A DNA stretch of 64,000 nt from Eutreptiella sp. 'Long Island Sound 2002' (GCA_964036045.1 OZ038384.1:27261771-27325770), one strand, 5' to 3'. Positions 51,443 to 63,590 are shown, counted from the stretch's first letter. Translations and numbers: made by a program. Notes: generated by a model not told the origin, from the sequence alone.

Positions 51443-53597
51443 TCAATCCTTCATAACTCCATCCGCATCGTGGACATGGATACGCAAAGCTAGTGGGAAC
51501 AATTGGAGGACAGTTTGGGGAAAGAACGCCTGGACGAACTCAGGCGCTTGGTGGTAAAGGCATGGGATTCCCAGAGTCTTAGCCGGGAACATGAGTCTGG
51601 AGGAGGGACTGCTGGTGTGCCATTTCCTTGAGGTGGCAACCAAGGCAAGGGCATACCCATAGAGCTCTGTGGCAGTAGTGAACACACACTACGCCCACAT
51701 GTTGTGGCTCCGGCATTGTGTGAATCATGTCAATAAGCATCTCTGTGGTGGTGAGAACACTATCCTCTTGAAGGTTGCTACCCTGGATCAGATTCAACGG
51801 CTTCCCCTCTGGTTGTAAGATAAATTTCACACTATAGCCATCATGCCAAACCTATCAAACACGGCCCGTTTTGGGCGCGGGCGCCCGGGGGAGGGGGGGG
51901 GGGTGAATGAGCCCACCCGTATTTATGCCAGTTTCGCCCCACATTCAACACTTTCCTTATCAGCCGTTTGCAAAGGTGGCATAGCAATGGCGCTCATAGG
52001 CATCAGCCAAAGATAACATCCCACCAACGACCCCCACACACATGGCTGCTGCCAACCTGCACCATAGATGTCGGTGTAGGCACTAGTCTTGGCAACACAA
52101 CCCTCAACGTTGAGGTGGGCAAAGGTCCGCAAAGTGGCCCACACATGCTCTCAAGATACCCCCTCCACTAGGTGGGACGTAAGGTAGTGCTCATTTCTTA
52201 ATAGGTGGAGGGATTGTATTCGCCCGACCGCCGCCATCGTGTTCTTCCACAACGTAGGTGTGGTGGAGTGTGTGCCACCGCCCGCATCATTCACTCGCGT
52301 CTAGACGATCTCACCATGTCTAAGATGTACACCGGTGTATTTGGTGCTCGGTGTTCTTGCGCTTGAAACGCTTGCAAGGACTTCACCTGGCAAACCCTAG
52401 CCCTGTAATTTGATCCGGGCAAAAGTGTGCCTCCCCTTGTTTCTAGCCTCAGAAAGAGCACACTACCAAAAAAGAAGGCAACAACAATGCAAACCAAGTG
52501 AGTTGCGCGGTTTCGTGTAGACCTTCGGCCGCAAAGACATTGCGTACACAACGGTTCGAATCCCGTACAACGTGATGAAGATTGGGATGCAGCGCATGAG
52601 TTGGATGCCCCATTTTGTGGAGACACCTGGCAAGGGACGTCGCCTAGTAAAGTCGTCTTCGTCCAGGGTTGAGAAACCATAGTACTATACGTCGCTGGTT
52701 CCAATCACAATGTGGCTAGGGTGCCAGTTGTGACCGCCACGTGCAGCGGTGTGCCCCGCCACCGATACTCGGAGTTGCCAGGCGGTGCTTCTTGTTCTTT
52801 TTGCGTCTTTTGTTGACTTGTTGGTGCGACTTTTTACCTTGATTCCAAGTGGTGACAGGGGGGAGCAAAAAACGGAACCCACGCCTGTCGCGGGGTGCCC
52901 CGCCAGTGACGCTAGCGTTGGCAGGGAGGCACGCTTCCTCCTCGTCCTCCTCTTTCGCTTGTTGGGAGCAGCAGGAGTGCCCTAGCGGAGTTTGCAGTGG
53001 CATCAGTAGCTCTACCACGAGATGCGAAGCCACAAGAGTAAATGCCTTGTGGGCCTCATGTGGGCTCACCCCATCCTTGAGATCCATAACCAAGTCCGCT
53101 GGGTACTAAGCTAGCGCACACCAGCCCAAGACAAATTCGTTAGCCCTCAGGCGAACTCAAGGCAACATGCGGTCTTGGTTTGGAAGTGCTACAGTGTTGC
53201 AGAACGGAGAGAAAGCGAACCGGTTTAGGGTGCCATGAGGTCAAGATCATGGTGGTCATTTCAAAATCTTGAGTTCATGGCCCACCTCCGGTAACACCTT
53301 GTCCACCGTTCTGTTGAGATGGTGTTGCAATGAGAGCGGGCAAACACTGCTCATGACAGTAGAGAGCAACCCCCTAGTACCGTGCTCCTGCCACGCCTCT
53401 GCGACGCTGAGGACGTAATCTGTCCCGCTTGCCGAGCCCCCCCCTCGGCTGGTGAGCAAGCACACGGATTGAGTTTGGCATGAGGATACGGTAATTTTGG
53501 CGATTTTGAACACCCGGCGCCTTGGCCCGCCGGTTGATTGCTGCACATGTTGTGGTTGCTTGCTTTTGCCCTTGCCCGCTACCTCCAAGGCATCCAC
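51443..53597 (-). pseudogene. Series of coding-like minus-strand frames, unidentified
   Basis: Frames 53597..53256 (GKGKSKQPQHVQQSTGGPRR, AEAWQEHGTRGLLSTVMSSV), 53093..52716 (acidic KEEDEEE, then basic NKRRKKNKKHR), 52704..52291, 52144..51923 (LNVEGCVAKTSAYTDIYGAG) and 51830..51443 (KFILQPEGKPLNLIQGSNLQ) all lie on one strand and look more protein-like than their antisense frames. They change register repeatedly. I considered a PiggyBac-like transposase for 51830..51443 but the DDN motif is absent. No call is made on function. Confidence 0.25.
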
Positions 53598-53615
53598 ATG
53601 CCTTTTGAGGGTGTG

Positions 53616-53616
<1 letters not shown>

Positions 53617-53702
<86 letters not shown>
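53617..53702. repeat. (CT)n microsatellite, about 85 bp
   Basis: Uninterrupted CT repeat followed by CCCCCTCTCTACC. The long Ser/Leu or Arg/Glu frames through it are artefacts. Confidence 0.95.
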
Positions 53703-53703
<1 letters not shown>

Positions 53704-55225
53704 CCTCTCTACCACTTTCACCCATGCCTTAGAGTCCTGCAGCATCCCCAACAACGTCACTACCTCTCCCTCCGTCTACACCCCCCGGGACGACCCATGG
53801 CCTTCAATTAATACAATGATCCGAAACGGAAAAAAAAAATTTTGTGCCCATGGCAAATGGCTACTTCAATTGGTGGGCAGGAGGTTTTGGCAAGAACTTC
53901 CCGGTAATACTTCCCGAAACACACCCCGCACTGTCTATCTACACCACCATACCACTGAATTTGGATGATGTACACAAATGCGAACACCCAAACACACACA
54001 ACGACAACCACAATGAACACCCAAATGAAAGAAGCATGTCATTGTGGCCATTTGTTAATGATTTGCGCGGTAGTTGGGGTACTGCACACAAAGTTAGACA
54101 CCTCGTCACATTTGACCACGTGTGAGATGTCGCCCAACAAACCAAAACATGCAAGGAAGAGATGGATAGCTACATATAGGGGAGGAAGTGGCATCGAAAT
54201 GGCACCCCCACCATGGCCGTTAATTGATTGCTTTAATGGGTTGCCCATGGCTTGTGCATTCGGCATCTTTGGAGAGAGGTGCGCCCATACTACAAGACAT
54301 GCAATTCATAGCCTCTCACCCCTCGCCCCTACCATCTCATAGGCACACGTGTGGAGAAAAAGGCTACCTCACCCCTACCATCTTGGGGTTTTCGAATACT
54401 AAGCATGGGGGAACCATTGGAAAAGGCACAACGGTACAAGGCTACTACGGGTGGACACCAAACGACACGAGTTGCATCACAATGTCTATGCCTTATAACA
54501 CAAGCAGCCCCCCCAACAAAACTCAAATGGTCCTCAACTAGAGAAAAATTGGCATATATGCAATAGCAAACCAATAGACGGTTGATATCGTGCTTGGTAC
54601 GTTCAAAAAATGCCTTGAGACCATGGACACACACATATGTCGTATCATTCCAATTTCGCACCTTGCGAGAAGGCAATGCGCCACAACACGCGGACAATTG
54701 GCAACCTCCAGCCCCAATAATAGGTTACACGAGCCAACCATGCCCCCCCCCCCCCCCATGGAAACCATAGGCTACCGTTAAAAAATTGCACCCCACCCCC
54801 GGTGCACCCGGTACCACCAATGGAGGACAAACCCCCTTTCCCAGTCACGTGGTGAACCCCCCCCCCCCTGTGGACAATCCCCCCCTTCTCCAACCCCTGA
54901 GGAGATCTAGAAAACCTTTTTTTATCAAATAGACCCAACTGAAAGCGCCGAAGCCCGAGGGTGATTTCGGAGAAAATACAAGTTTTGGCAATGCCAGGGT
55001 CTGCATCTGGGATCCAGCTCAAGTCTCGTCCCGGATGGGTTCCCAATGTGCAAAAGGGAGTGGCTCGGACGTGTTCTGGGCTGCTGCTACAATCATGGGG
55101 AGTCCGGGCCATTGTCAGTTGTAAGGTCCCAGTGTGCTTAGTCGCGTTTTGGTAGGGGTTGTAGGGCGACTTCCGAGGCGGACGGGTCCCATTCTTCTCT
55201 CGGTCATTTGCGCTGAAAGTACAAT
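53703..55225. other. No recognised gene
   Basis: A single diverged core unit is visible at 54340..54400 (GGAGAAAAAGGCTACCTCAC, CCCTACCATCTTGGGG). C tracts lie at 54737..54749 and 54859..54868. Frames have no domain. Confidence 0.3.
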
Positions 55226-56404
55226 TGCTAGTGCATTGGTCCTATAGCTGTTTCATATAACGTGCACTTTGTTTGGTGGGCCTCTGCAATCAGTCCCTCA
55301 CTGTACAACCAATCAATGGTGTGGTTCAGTATGGATTGTGTGCAGCAATGTTGTGTGCGGTATAGTTCCTGTGATCGGTGCATATGTTGTCTGCTACGTC
55401 GAGCACGGCAGACGACCGTTGTACTGTCATAGTACACGGTAGTAACGACGTTTTTGGCTCTATGGTACATGCTTTCTGTATTCTGATGGAGCGAGTTCAA
55501 ACGGTGTCGCAAGCGTGCAACAAGCATTTGTTTGTGTACGTGGCGTGTCACCAAAGACTGGTCTGCTTGTTTGGCCCGCGAGGCTTTGTCGTACATTGAC
55601 CTTGGCCCGCGGATGTGGTGCGTAGTTTGAGCCCCTAGTGATTAGCACTGGTAGGTGTTGGCTATTGTGTGTAAGTCAGTCCACGTGAGATTCTCCATAT
55701 ATATGCAAAACCGCAGCCGTCGAATGTGCAATACGTTGAGCGTTATAGGCCTCTTGTGGTTTTGTTCCCTGACTTCCACATGTCGGAGGACGGTGCGGGT
55801 AAACCACTGCATTGCTTCCGAGTCGTTGGCTTGTTGTGCCTCTTGCAACCACGGGTCCACGTCGCTGACGGGCATGTTCTATCTGTGTGTTTGTTTGCGT
55901 TCTTGTGCCCCGCTAGATGCTCCGACCATGTTACCTAAGTTTCCCGGTGTTTCCTTGGGTGAGTAGTGTTGTGCGGTGAAGCGCATGAGCCGAAGGCGCG
56001 AGGGCGGCAGGTTCAAAGTGGGTCCGACCAGTCCGCGTCGGATGCATTGTATGCCCTAGATCACCCGGAACCGGAACAGCCCAGCCACTGAGCGGAGTCT
56101 GTGCCGCTCATGGGAGGGGGCTGTTTCCACCCGTGAGAGCGGGACGAGAAGGCGGGCACACATCCACTTTTCATGGTCTGTTGAGGCCCTCAACGAGATT
56201 TTGGCGTACCGGGTCCATTCGTTCCACGAGGTCTGCCATTCAGTCCCAAAGATTGACCGTGCCTCGCATTTGGCCACGTGCATTTGACCGGAATGCCCGT
56301 GTCGTATGCCGCCGGAGTGTGGGCATCCGTTCCCATGGTGGACCCTATCCCCATCATCGTACCTGACCCGACAATCATGGGAGCCAAGCGGCTCTCCGGA
56401 ATTG

Positions 56405-56991
56405 TTAAAGTGGGACCCAGCTAACGTGGTGTACGTCTGCCGTTTGTTTCTGTCTACGGAGTTGCATAATCAAAGACTTTGCTGCAGCGGGCATAATTTG
56501 ACAGTGCACAATGATGTCATGTTGCCGGGGGTCGGGGAGATACATGGGCAGGTTGTCTCCCATATTAGCCAGGGCATCAGAGTCATTGTTACCTTTTATG
56601 TCCAAGTACTCACAGTAGGTGGCAGTGTTTCGTACGTACCTATGTCCTCGCGTCCACCTAACGGTGAGATTCTTACTAGTGACGTTGTGGTAGCTATGGT
56701 CGCGGTAATCGTGGTCCTTGACCACACCTTTCCGGGGTATGGAGGTGGCCTTTACTACTCCCTGGTTATCTAGTATGATGTCGTCTCTTGGTCGCGCTAG
56801 GTGGGAGGCCGCAGCACATGCCATGCGATGGTTTCAACCTTGTACACCTGTTGTGGTCCATGTAAGCGGAAAGCTGCCCGGAAGTTCCCATTGTTGATGC
56901 CTCCCCCAGTCCTGCGGTGGCGTTTAAAGCCGTCCGTGTACCAGCGAGTTGTGGTGGGGTGACCTACATGGTATATTGTAAACCCAAGCAC
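56405..56991 (-). pseudogene. RNase H domain of the LINE
   Basis: Frame 56991..56797 has WYTDGFKR (first Asp) and KVETIAWHV (Glu helix). Frame 56824..56405 has DIILDNQGVVKA (second Asp), VRWTRGHRYVRNTA and DIKGNNDSDALANMGD, with the His and last Asp. All four acidic residues of RNase H are present. A frameshift lies near 56800. Confidence 0.8.
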
Positions 56992-57252
56992 ACATTGTGT
57001 TACGGGGAGAGCTTGGAGAACCTCTTGTGTTTCCTTCTAGGGGCGGTTCGTAAGGTTGCCTGTGAATGGCAGTGTGAAGCGTGCCTGATTGGAGTTCAGG
57101 GTCTTCCTTTGAACTCTCCGAGTCGAAGAGCCCTTCCGCGGGTCCCCGCGGAATCCTGTGCCGTGAGATTCGTTGTCCCCCTATTCCGCTGAGGGCCCGT
57201 ACGGCGTCAAGATATTTATACGAGGTGGCAAATAGTTGCCCGTTGGTGCGTC

Positions 57253-57920
57253 CTATTTGTAGTGTTTCGTTCTGACCCAGCGGGTTATAAACATCCACCA
57301 AGTTTGGCGGACCCCCATCGCTTTGTCCCTGACCTTGGTGGTGATTCGGTATCGGTTCATTCGCGGTTCCACCCTTGGGGTATCCCCGACATACTGCATT
57401 AGTATGTCATCCCACCGGGCCATGTGTTGCCTATTCCCCAAGAATAGGCCCCGAAAGGTCCATCGCGGTATAACTACAGTGTTTATAATGGCGGCTTTCT
57501 CAAAGCCATTCAGGGGGAGTGTTTTATCAGCAGTTGGTTGGTTACGAGCTCCCATGCATGGTCTTCGTGAGACGCGTGTGCCAATACGTGTCCCGGGTAG
57601 GTTACTATGGGGGGTTGTGTTGTTAGTTGTTGCCCCTGCCACGTGATGGGTTCTGATTGGTACTGGCGCGAGCAGCGGTATAATTCTGTTTTGTCGGTGT
57701 TGAAACACAACCCCATTTGGCATGCTATGTTGTGTAGTTGGCTTTGTGTTTCGGTGAGTGCCGGTTTTGAGGCGGCCCTTACCGCGATGTCGTCAACGAA
57801 CACATAGAGGTGTGCCTGGGGGTGACATAATCGCGGTTCCCGGAGCAACACGTCGTAGTATAACTGGAACAGTGTGGGCGAGAGGTGGCATCCTTCCTTC
57901 ATGCCTCGTTTAGGGTGCAT
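57253..57920 (-). pseudogene. LINE reverse transcriptase, catalytic half
   Basis: Frame 57920..57510 has HPKRGMKEGCHLSPTLFQLY (motif B) and the catalytic box YVFVDDIAV, then CFNTDKTELY (motif D/E region). A frameshift near 57530 leads into frame 57723..57253, which carries the thumb and connection part (PLNGFEKAAIINTVVIPRWT then YVGDTPRVEPRMNR). Catalytic residues are intact but the frame is not. Confidence 0.85.
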
Positions 57921-58131
57921 GGGTAAGTCTCGGGCGTGGAGGTGGATTACAGCGGGTGTGTGGCTGTAGATTTCGGTTATCCTGCGTATGATGGGGTCAG
58001 GCGCTCCTGCCTCATAATGATACCAGGGATCATATTTCGGGGGATTGGTGTAAATGCCTTAGCTATGTCTAACGGAGCCAGGTATCCCTCTTTTTTGTGG
58101 AGGTCGTTGACAAGCCTGGCTGTTAGCGTAG

Positions 58132-58707
58132 TTATGTTGTGCCACTAAGGGCTCCATGCTGGATGTCAAGCAGTCTAGCGGCCATGGCCGCAGTGATTCG
58201 CTTTAGGAGTAGACGAGTGAGGATGCCGTACATGGCGGTGGATACGTATATAGGGCGGTAATCTCGTGGGTTTTGTGGATCCTTTTTCTTGTAGGTAACG
58301 ATGACCCTCGAGGCAAGCCATGTGGCGGGAAATCTGTTCCCTCTCCATATGTCTAGGATGGCGTGGTACAGCTGTTGCTGCATGTGTGGGGGCAGGTGCC
58401 ATAATAGGTGGGGGGGTACGCCATCTGGCCGTGCGGACTTGTTTTTGGGGGCCGTGACGCAACCCAGGAACTCCTCCCAAAAGGGTTCCCTAGTGTCCCA
58501 TTGTCGTTTGGGTACGCGCTTGCGTGTTAGTTCCCTACAGTAGACAGGGTTGTACTCCGGATCTCCGGCGAACTGGTTGAGTACGTGTTGCGCTCCCCTA
58601 ATGGGTGGTTGTGGTGTGTCTTGGGATAACAACCCCGTCCGCAATCGTTTTATCGTTTTATAAAAGGTTCCTAGGCGGTGAATGGCAGCCCGTCGGAGCT
58701 TGCCCAT
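58132..58707 (-). pseudogene. LINE reverse transcriptase, N-terminal half
   Basis: 191 codons ending at a stop inside motif A/B linker. It shows KNKSARPDGVPPHLL (motif 0), YKKKDPQNPRDYRPIYVST (fingers) and RITAAMAARLLDIQHG. The text after QHG (usually a Gly/Arg-rich motif A lead-in) is scrambled by stops, so about 60 codons including motif A are lost between 58130 and 57920. Confidence 0.85.
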
Positions 58708-59429
58708 GTAGCGACGGATGTGTTGGCCCGGGCGGTGCCTATTGCCTGTAAGGTCTCATCTGGGGTACTCGCATCAGTCCAAGTGGTGCAGAGCTACGTG
58801 TCGTGTTAGGGCAAGCAGCCCGGGCAATGGTGCCAACGACATGGCGAGCTTGCAGCAGGGGCAACTGGACTGTACATCGGTTTTGGCTATTGATATGCGA
58901 TACAAACTGCTTAAAATGAGCTGCATACTAACGCCGTACCGTGGGCTGCGGTACCATCTTAGCCCAAGACTATCCTCCTGTAGGCCATTTGAGCCCGAGC
59001 AAGACCAAGGAGTGGTCCGATATGGGCATACGGATGACGTCATAGTAGGTCCAAGGCACGTAGCGTATTTGTTGCCGGATGAGAATGGCGTCGAAACGCC
59101 TTGGCCGGCCGTTCCGGGGGATTCGCGTGTAATATTGTTCCACGTCAGGCTGCTAGTGGGAGGACGATAGCGAGTCAATGAGGGTGGCATCGTCCAAGCC
59201 CTCGTGCCATGGGCGCGAGGGGGGGGGGCACCCAGATGTCGTGTTTAAAATCCCCCATGATGACACGGTAACACGTCATGGGCCGTATCAAGTGGTCAAC
59301 GTCAGCCTTGTTTACCTCGCGTGAGGTAAACTGAGAGCACACACACACACTATGCCACTAACCTTCTTCACATCCTTTGTTCAGCAATAAACGAAAAGCC
59401 ACTTGCCAATTCTGAACATGCCTTCTTGC

Positions 59430-59892
59430 AAGTCCTTCAATGGGGGAATACTTGCACCGCGCGCGCACTGCTTGCTACTTTTAGACTATGTTCCCCCCGA
59501 AGAGGCCCTAGGCACGCCCCTTGGAAACACCCTTAGAATTAGGCGACCCAAATTGGACTGGAGGGACCTTGAGGGGGACCTGCCCAGTTCGTGTGGCAGT
59601 GGTGAAGGACCAGGGGCCTTTGGGGGGGAACTTGATTGTGTGTTCGGTGGTGGAGACGGAGGGCAGTGAGGTGGCGAATCTAAACGGCAAAGGAGATGGA
59701 CTCCATCTTGCCTTGCCGATTCACCACTCTCAACCAATCCTGGTAGTATTCCAAGTGGAGGAGTCCGTCTTCAGCCGTCCCAACCACCATGGCAAGAAGT
59801 CGCAGGCCATTGGGGCAGGTGTAGAACACCCTATCCCCAATACTGAGATCCACGGAGAAAATAGGCCTGAGAATTGAGGAGGGAAGTATCAT
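59430..59892 (-). mobile_element. Repeat X copy with uninterrupted SH3/Tudor-like coding part
   Basis: Minus frame 59892..59680 reads MILPSSILRPIFSVDLSIGD then RVFYTCPNGLRLLAMVVGTA and LEYYQDWLRVVN. A Pro-rich linker frame follows to about 59510, and the tail GCTACTTTTAGACTATGTTC with a GCACCGCGCGCGCACTGC edge at 59452. It shows what the copy at 37821..36640 looked like before the 0.7-kb insertion. No DDE or zinc part is present. Confidence 0.75.
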
Positions 59893-59954
59893 GTCCTATA
59901 GCAGGCACCCTCAAAGTGTATCACCATATCAATCAACCGAGAAAAAGAGTAGAT

Positions 59955-60155
59955 GTGGTAGAAATGGGCAAAAAATGTGTGCAAAAAGGTAGAAATGGGC
60001 GAAACAGGGTGAAAAATCCAAAAATGCCATATCCCTAATGCATCAAAACCTACTACCCAACAACAATGATGCCCAAAGTACCACAAAATGTGGGTTTCTA
60101 CTACGGAAGACGCCCAAATCTTTGCACGCGCACTGCGCTTAAGGCGCCCCCAATG
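59955..60155. repeat. Repeat R copy next to repeat X
   Basis: Nearly identical to 37880..38080, including the junction with repeat X (ATCATGTCCTATAGCAGGCA). So repeat X plus repeat R form one unit that was copied as a whole to or from the ABC intron. Confidence 0.85.
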
Positions 60156-60304
60156 CATCGTTGCTAGCTTCCACTATTACATCCTTTGTTCGGCCGCAAG
60201 GGAAAGCCCACTTGGGCATTCCAAACATGCCTTCTTGTAGGTCCTTTGCTGAATCTTGAAGTTACAGCATCACATACAAACATACAACGCAGTGGGTAGA
60301 GCTC

Positions 60305-60535
60305 CGAGAACATGCGGTGAAAATGAGCAAAAAATGTGTGAAAAAGGCTGAAAAAGGTGATAATGGGTGAAATGGGTGAAAATCCAAGATACTACATATC
60401 CCCAAAGTGGAAGACACATCAAAACCCTGTTGTCAAACAACAATTGTACATACCACAAAGTATGGGTTTTGAGCACGGCGTGACGCCCAAACAGTTGCAG
60501 TGCACTTGCACTAAGGGCGCCCCCTTTACCCCCTC
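60305..60535. repeat. Repeat R copy, diverged
   Basis: GTGAAAAAGGCTGAAAAAGG, GGTGAAAATCCAAGATACTA, CACATCAAAACCCTGTTGTC, ACCACAAAGTATGGGTTTTG, then CAGTTGCAGTGCACTTGCAC and GGGCGCCCCCTTTACC. Closest to 38425..38640. Confidence 0.75.
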
Positions 60536-60539
60536 CCTA

Positions 60540-62050
60540 AATGGGCTGTAAAGAGAGCAAACACTGTGGCCACAAAAGCTATAGATACATCCCTTTTTCA
60601 CACAAACACAGCACATTCAAAGAGCACAATACAAATGACACCCATTTCATGATTTTGGAAAGGGCCCTTGTTCGGTGTGGCCCTTTGCAGTACCAAATAA
60701 TACCTCCATAGAGGTGCCCATTGCGAGACGGCACTCCAAACTCCAAACAACGATGCAATACACCTCCCGTGAATTTAGCCAAACTGCCTTGCCGCATGCG
60801 TGCTGTATCAGTTGTACCCCCTTTATGTGCCTTGTTGCTGTGACAAGATACCAAATTGAACGATCGGCATCAAAATGTATCAACATTTGTCATGATTCTC
60901 TAGGGAGGTCCTTAAGGGGAAAAAAGAAAGAAATATCTCTGGTGTTTGGGTGTCTGGACTGGTTATGGATCGACATTGACAGGCGGTTCAACAAAGGCGG
61001 GTGGCAGCTAACCAAAGGTGGGTGGCGGTTACAGACGGTGTGTACTGGTTACCCATCGGTGGTTGGTGATTAGCTGACAGCAGTTGGTGCTTACTTGACA
61101 GCGACTGGAGGCCTACTGGGGGCAATTGGTGAGTCACAAGGAACAAGCAGGGGTGCATGCAAAGAGACTGTTGAAGGTTGAAGGTTGTGCATAATGTAAG
61201 GCTGCTTGTTCTCAGCAAGATGCATTTATGCAGTTGAATGCGGCTCATGACGTATGCATTCGAAAGGATGGAGAAAAGATTTTTCATTGTGCTTCACCAG
61301 CATCACACTGGCAAGAATCCATGGTGGTAATTGCACTTAAGATAAGTCGCTTTGCCATTTTGGCACCATGATGGCAAATGGGGAAGATGCCAGGCAAAAC
61401 TTGCACAAAAAAGAGAAAGGAAACCAAGTCACATTGATGTTAAAAATGTGTGCACGCTGGTGCTTGTGTTGTGAAATTTGTGGATGCACCTCGCTTAGCC
61501 ATTGACGTCCAAGCAACCGGACAGGTACCATGTCCTCCCAACGTAAAAATGGTAAAACGTTCACTGCAACCTGCCTACAAACCAGTGCATCACAATTGGT
61601 ACTGGATTAAGAGGATGTCTCAAACTACACCTACATCACGCCCCCTCCCCGTTGCGCAAGCACAGCCGAGGTCATCCCAAGGCACATCATAGCCCAGGTC
61701 AATCAAAGCACACAAATGGAACTGTAAATCCGCCGAAAGCGCCCTGCTTACTGGCTAATGCCAACCCTTGAAGCCAGAGAAGGGATGTAAACAATTAGGG
61801 CAGACCTTATGCTGTGCCAGAGCCGACCCTGAAAGCATTACGACGCTGCACGGACTTCCTGGCAACATATTAGCACAGCTGTCCTCACCCAGACAGCACT
61901 GAATTGCCCGTGTTTGATTGCTGCGCTCCAATCTGTGTGAGTCACATCCCTGGGGGGGGGGGGTTGGCAGAGCAATATCAGGTTGTGGGATGGGGTGTAG
62001 AGGAGCAGAGTTCCAAACATTTGGTTCCGCGTTCTCTTTGGTGCACTATG
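60540..62050. other. No recognised gene
   Basis: A short GGTGGGTGGC-type repeat lies at 60990..61080 and recalls the CCAACCACC tracts on the other strand. Other frames carry no domain. A G10 tract is at 61954..61963. Confidence 0.3.
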
Positions 62051-62059
62051 CAGTTTTTG

Positions 62060-62345
<286 letters not shown>

Positions 62346-63280
62346 AGCAACAGCAGTCTGTGCCGAGCACAGGGCTCGGGTACCACCTCAGTGATGAACC
62401 CTTGCATGCCACTGCTACACATTCCATGCTACCTGTACCTCACCTTACCTTACCTGAAATGACTCTTGCGCCCAGGCTCAAGAAGAGAGTTTGCATGTGG
62501 AGCTGTGGAGCTGGTAAACAGAATGGTCGTACACACAAACCACTCTCCCAAAGTGCAAATGGAAACTGGCAGCGCTTCAGAACTGCTTGTTGGATTTGGG
62601 GCACACCTGGCCCCTTGTGGCCCCAATCATGACTGTATGGGTGCGCACGAACAGGCACTACCTGCCCTTGTTGCAGGTGTGCGATGACACGGGCGTCCCC
62701 GAGGGTAGCGCGATGGTGAAAGGTAGCAGCGGCACCCGGCGTTCAGCGTCACTGTAGACAGCACAGGGGCTGTGGAGGCGCTGGTTGTACCGCAGGGCTG
62801 CGGGCCTCACAGAGGCCCCGTCCACAGTGATGCGGACCTGGAAGGCGTCAGGGTCCACCTGCACCTCCTTCACTGGAGACCATTCTGTTGCGCACGGTTC
62901 AGACGCCACCTGAAGATGTTTGAGGGGTGTGGAGAGTGACATGGGGTTGCAGAGTGTGGCAGTGGATTTGGAATGCTGTACCCCTAAACCCTTCGCCCTG
63001 TGCATGGCCAAACTTTTTGAAATCGGAGAAGATGGCGTTGAGATGGGTATCCCGGGCTTCCTGCCAACCCACAGGCATCGTCAGGCAGGCACGGTTGGGT
63101 GCAGTGAGGGAAGGTGCCCGGGGTGTTGGCAAACCGCCCCTGACGATGTTGTCGAGCCCAGAAAGGGCCCTCAACAACAAGGGCATCGGTTTCCGAGCAA
63201 CCGCCAGCAGAAGGACAGCAGTGACACATTCTCTACATGAAATGGCAGGCATATCACTACCAGTGACACCAACTCGATGT
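62346..63280. other. No recognised gene; GC-moderate frames
   Basis: Minus frames 63011..62658 and 63375..62899 and plus frame 62927..63463 overlap. The minus pair has protein-like stretches (EVQVDPDAFQVRITVDGASV, ALRYNQRLHSPCAVYSDAER) without a recognised family. Weak coding candidate only. Confidence 0.25.
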
Positions 63281-63590
63281 TGCATGGCAGTGGCACGTGC
63301 TGTCTCTGCTATGGCAGAGGAACATGCGGTGGAATATATAACAGTGAGGCGTGGACCATGTTGTGTGGCACTCACACGTGCTGCGCCAGATCACATGGAG
63401 CATGCATCACCGACTGATCACGGAGAGCACGTGTCACCACCAGATCCCACCGCGCACGTCTGAGTGCCACATCTACACATAGAGCAATGCCATATCGTGC
63501 AGAGCATGTGGAGCACGTGCCTGTGCCATATCATAGAGCATGCGTCAGTGCTGTGACACGTGCTTTGTGTGATATGACAGTGGATGTGCA
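63280..63590. repeat. Degenerate repeat rich in CACGTG-type boxes
   Basis: GGCACGTGCT, ACACGTGCTG, AGCACGTGTC, AGCACGTGCC and ACACGTGCTT lie at about 63292, 63374, 63428, 63512 and 63557, among GAGCATG and TGTGCCATAT words. Spacing of 45-85 bases suggests a decayed tandem repeat. E/G-box binding is possible but unproved. Confidence 0.5.

Larger units (their letters stand above)
55228..59190 (-). mobile_element. Long non-LTR retrotransposon (LINE) with CCHH-like finger, RT and RNase H, degenerate
   Basis: One element can be followed along the minus strand. Finger: SSCPCCKLAMS ... TRHVALHHLD (58850..58774). RT: 58707..57253. RNase H: 56991..56405. Tail: 56283..55228 with HKRPITLNVLHIRRLRFCIY and an Arg/His-rich last frame. 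Frame changes separate most parts. A finger of C-x2-C-x17-H-x3-H type before the RT is known from R2/NeSL-like LINEs, while an RNase H after the RT occurs in several other clades. No restriction-like endonuclease motif was seen, so the clade is open. The 3' side ends near 55200. Confidence 0.8.

Noticed and set aside
51443-51830. Possible PiggyBac transposase (LTTTEMLIDMIHTMPEPQHV then GVVCVHYCHRAL).
   Set aside because: The expected DN-x-YTS motif is not present in any frame, and similarity is only a vague pattern.
52535-52600. CGGTTCGAATCCCGT looks like the T arm of a tRNA.
   Set aside because: No A box at the right distance and the acceptor and T stems do not pair over five bases; treated as chance or a very decayed pseudogene.
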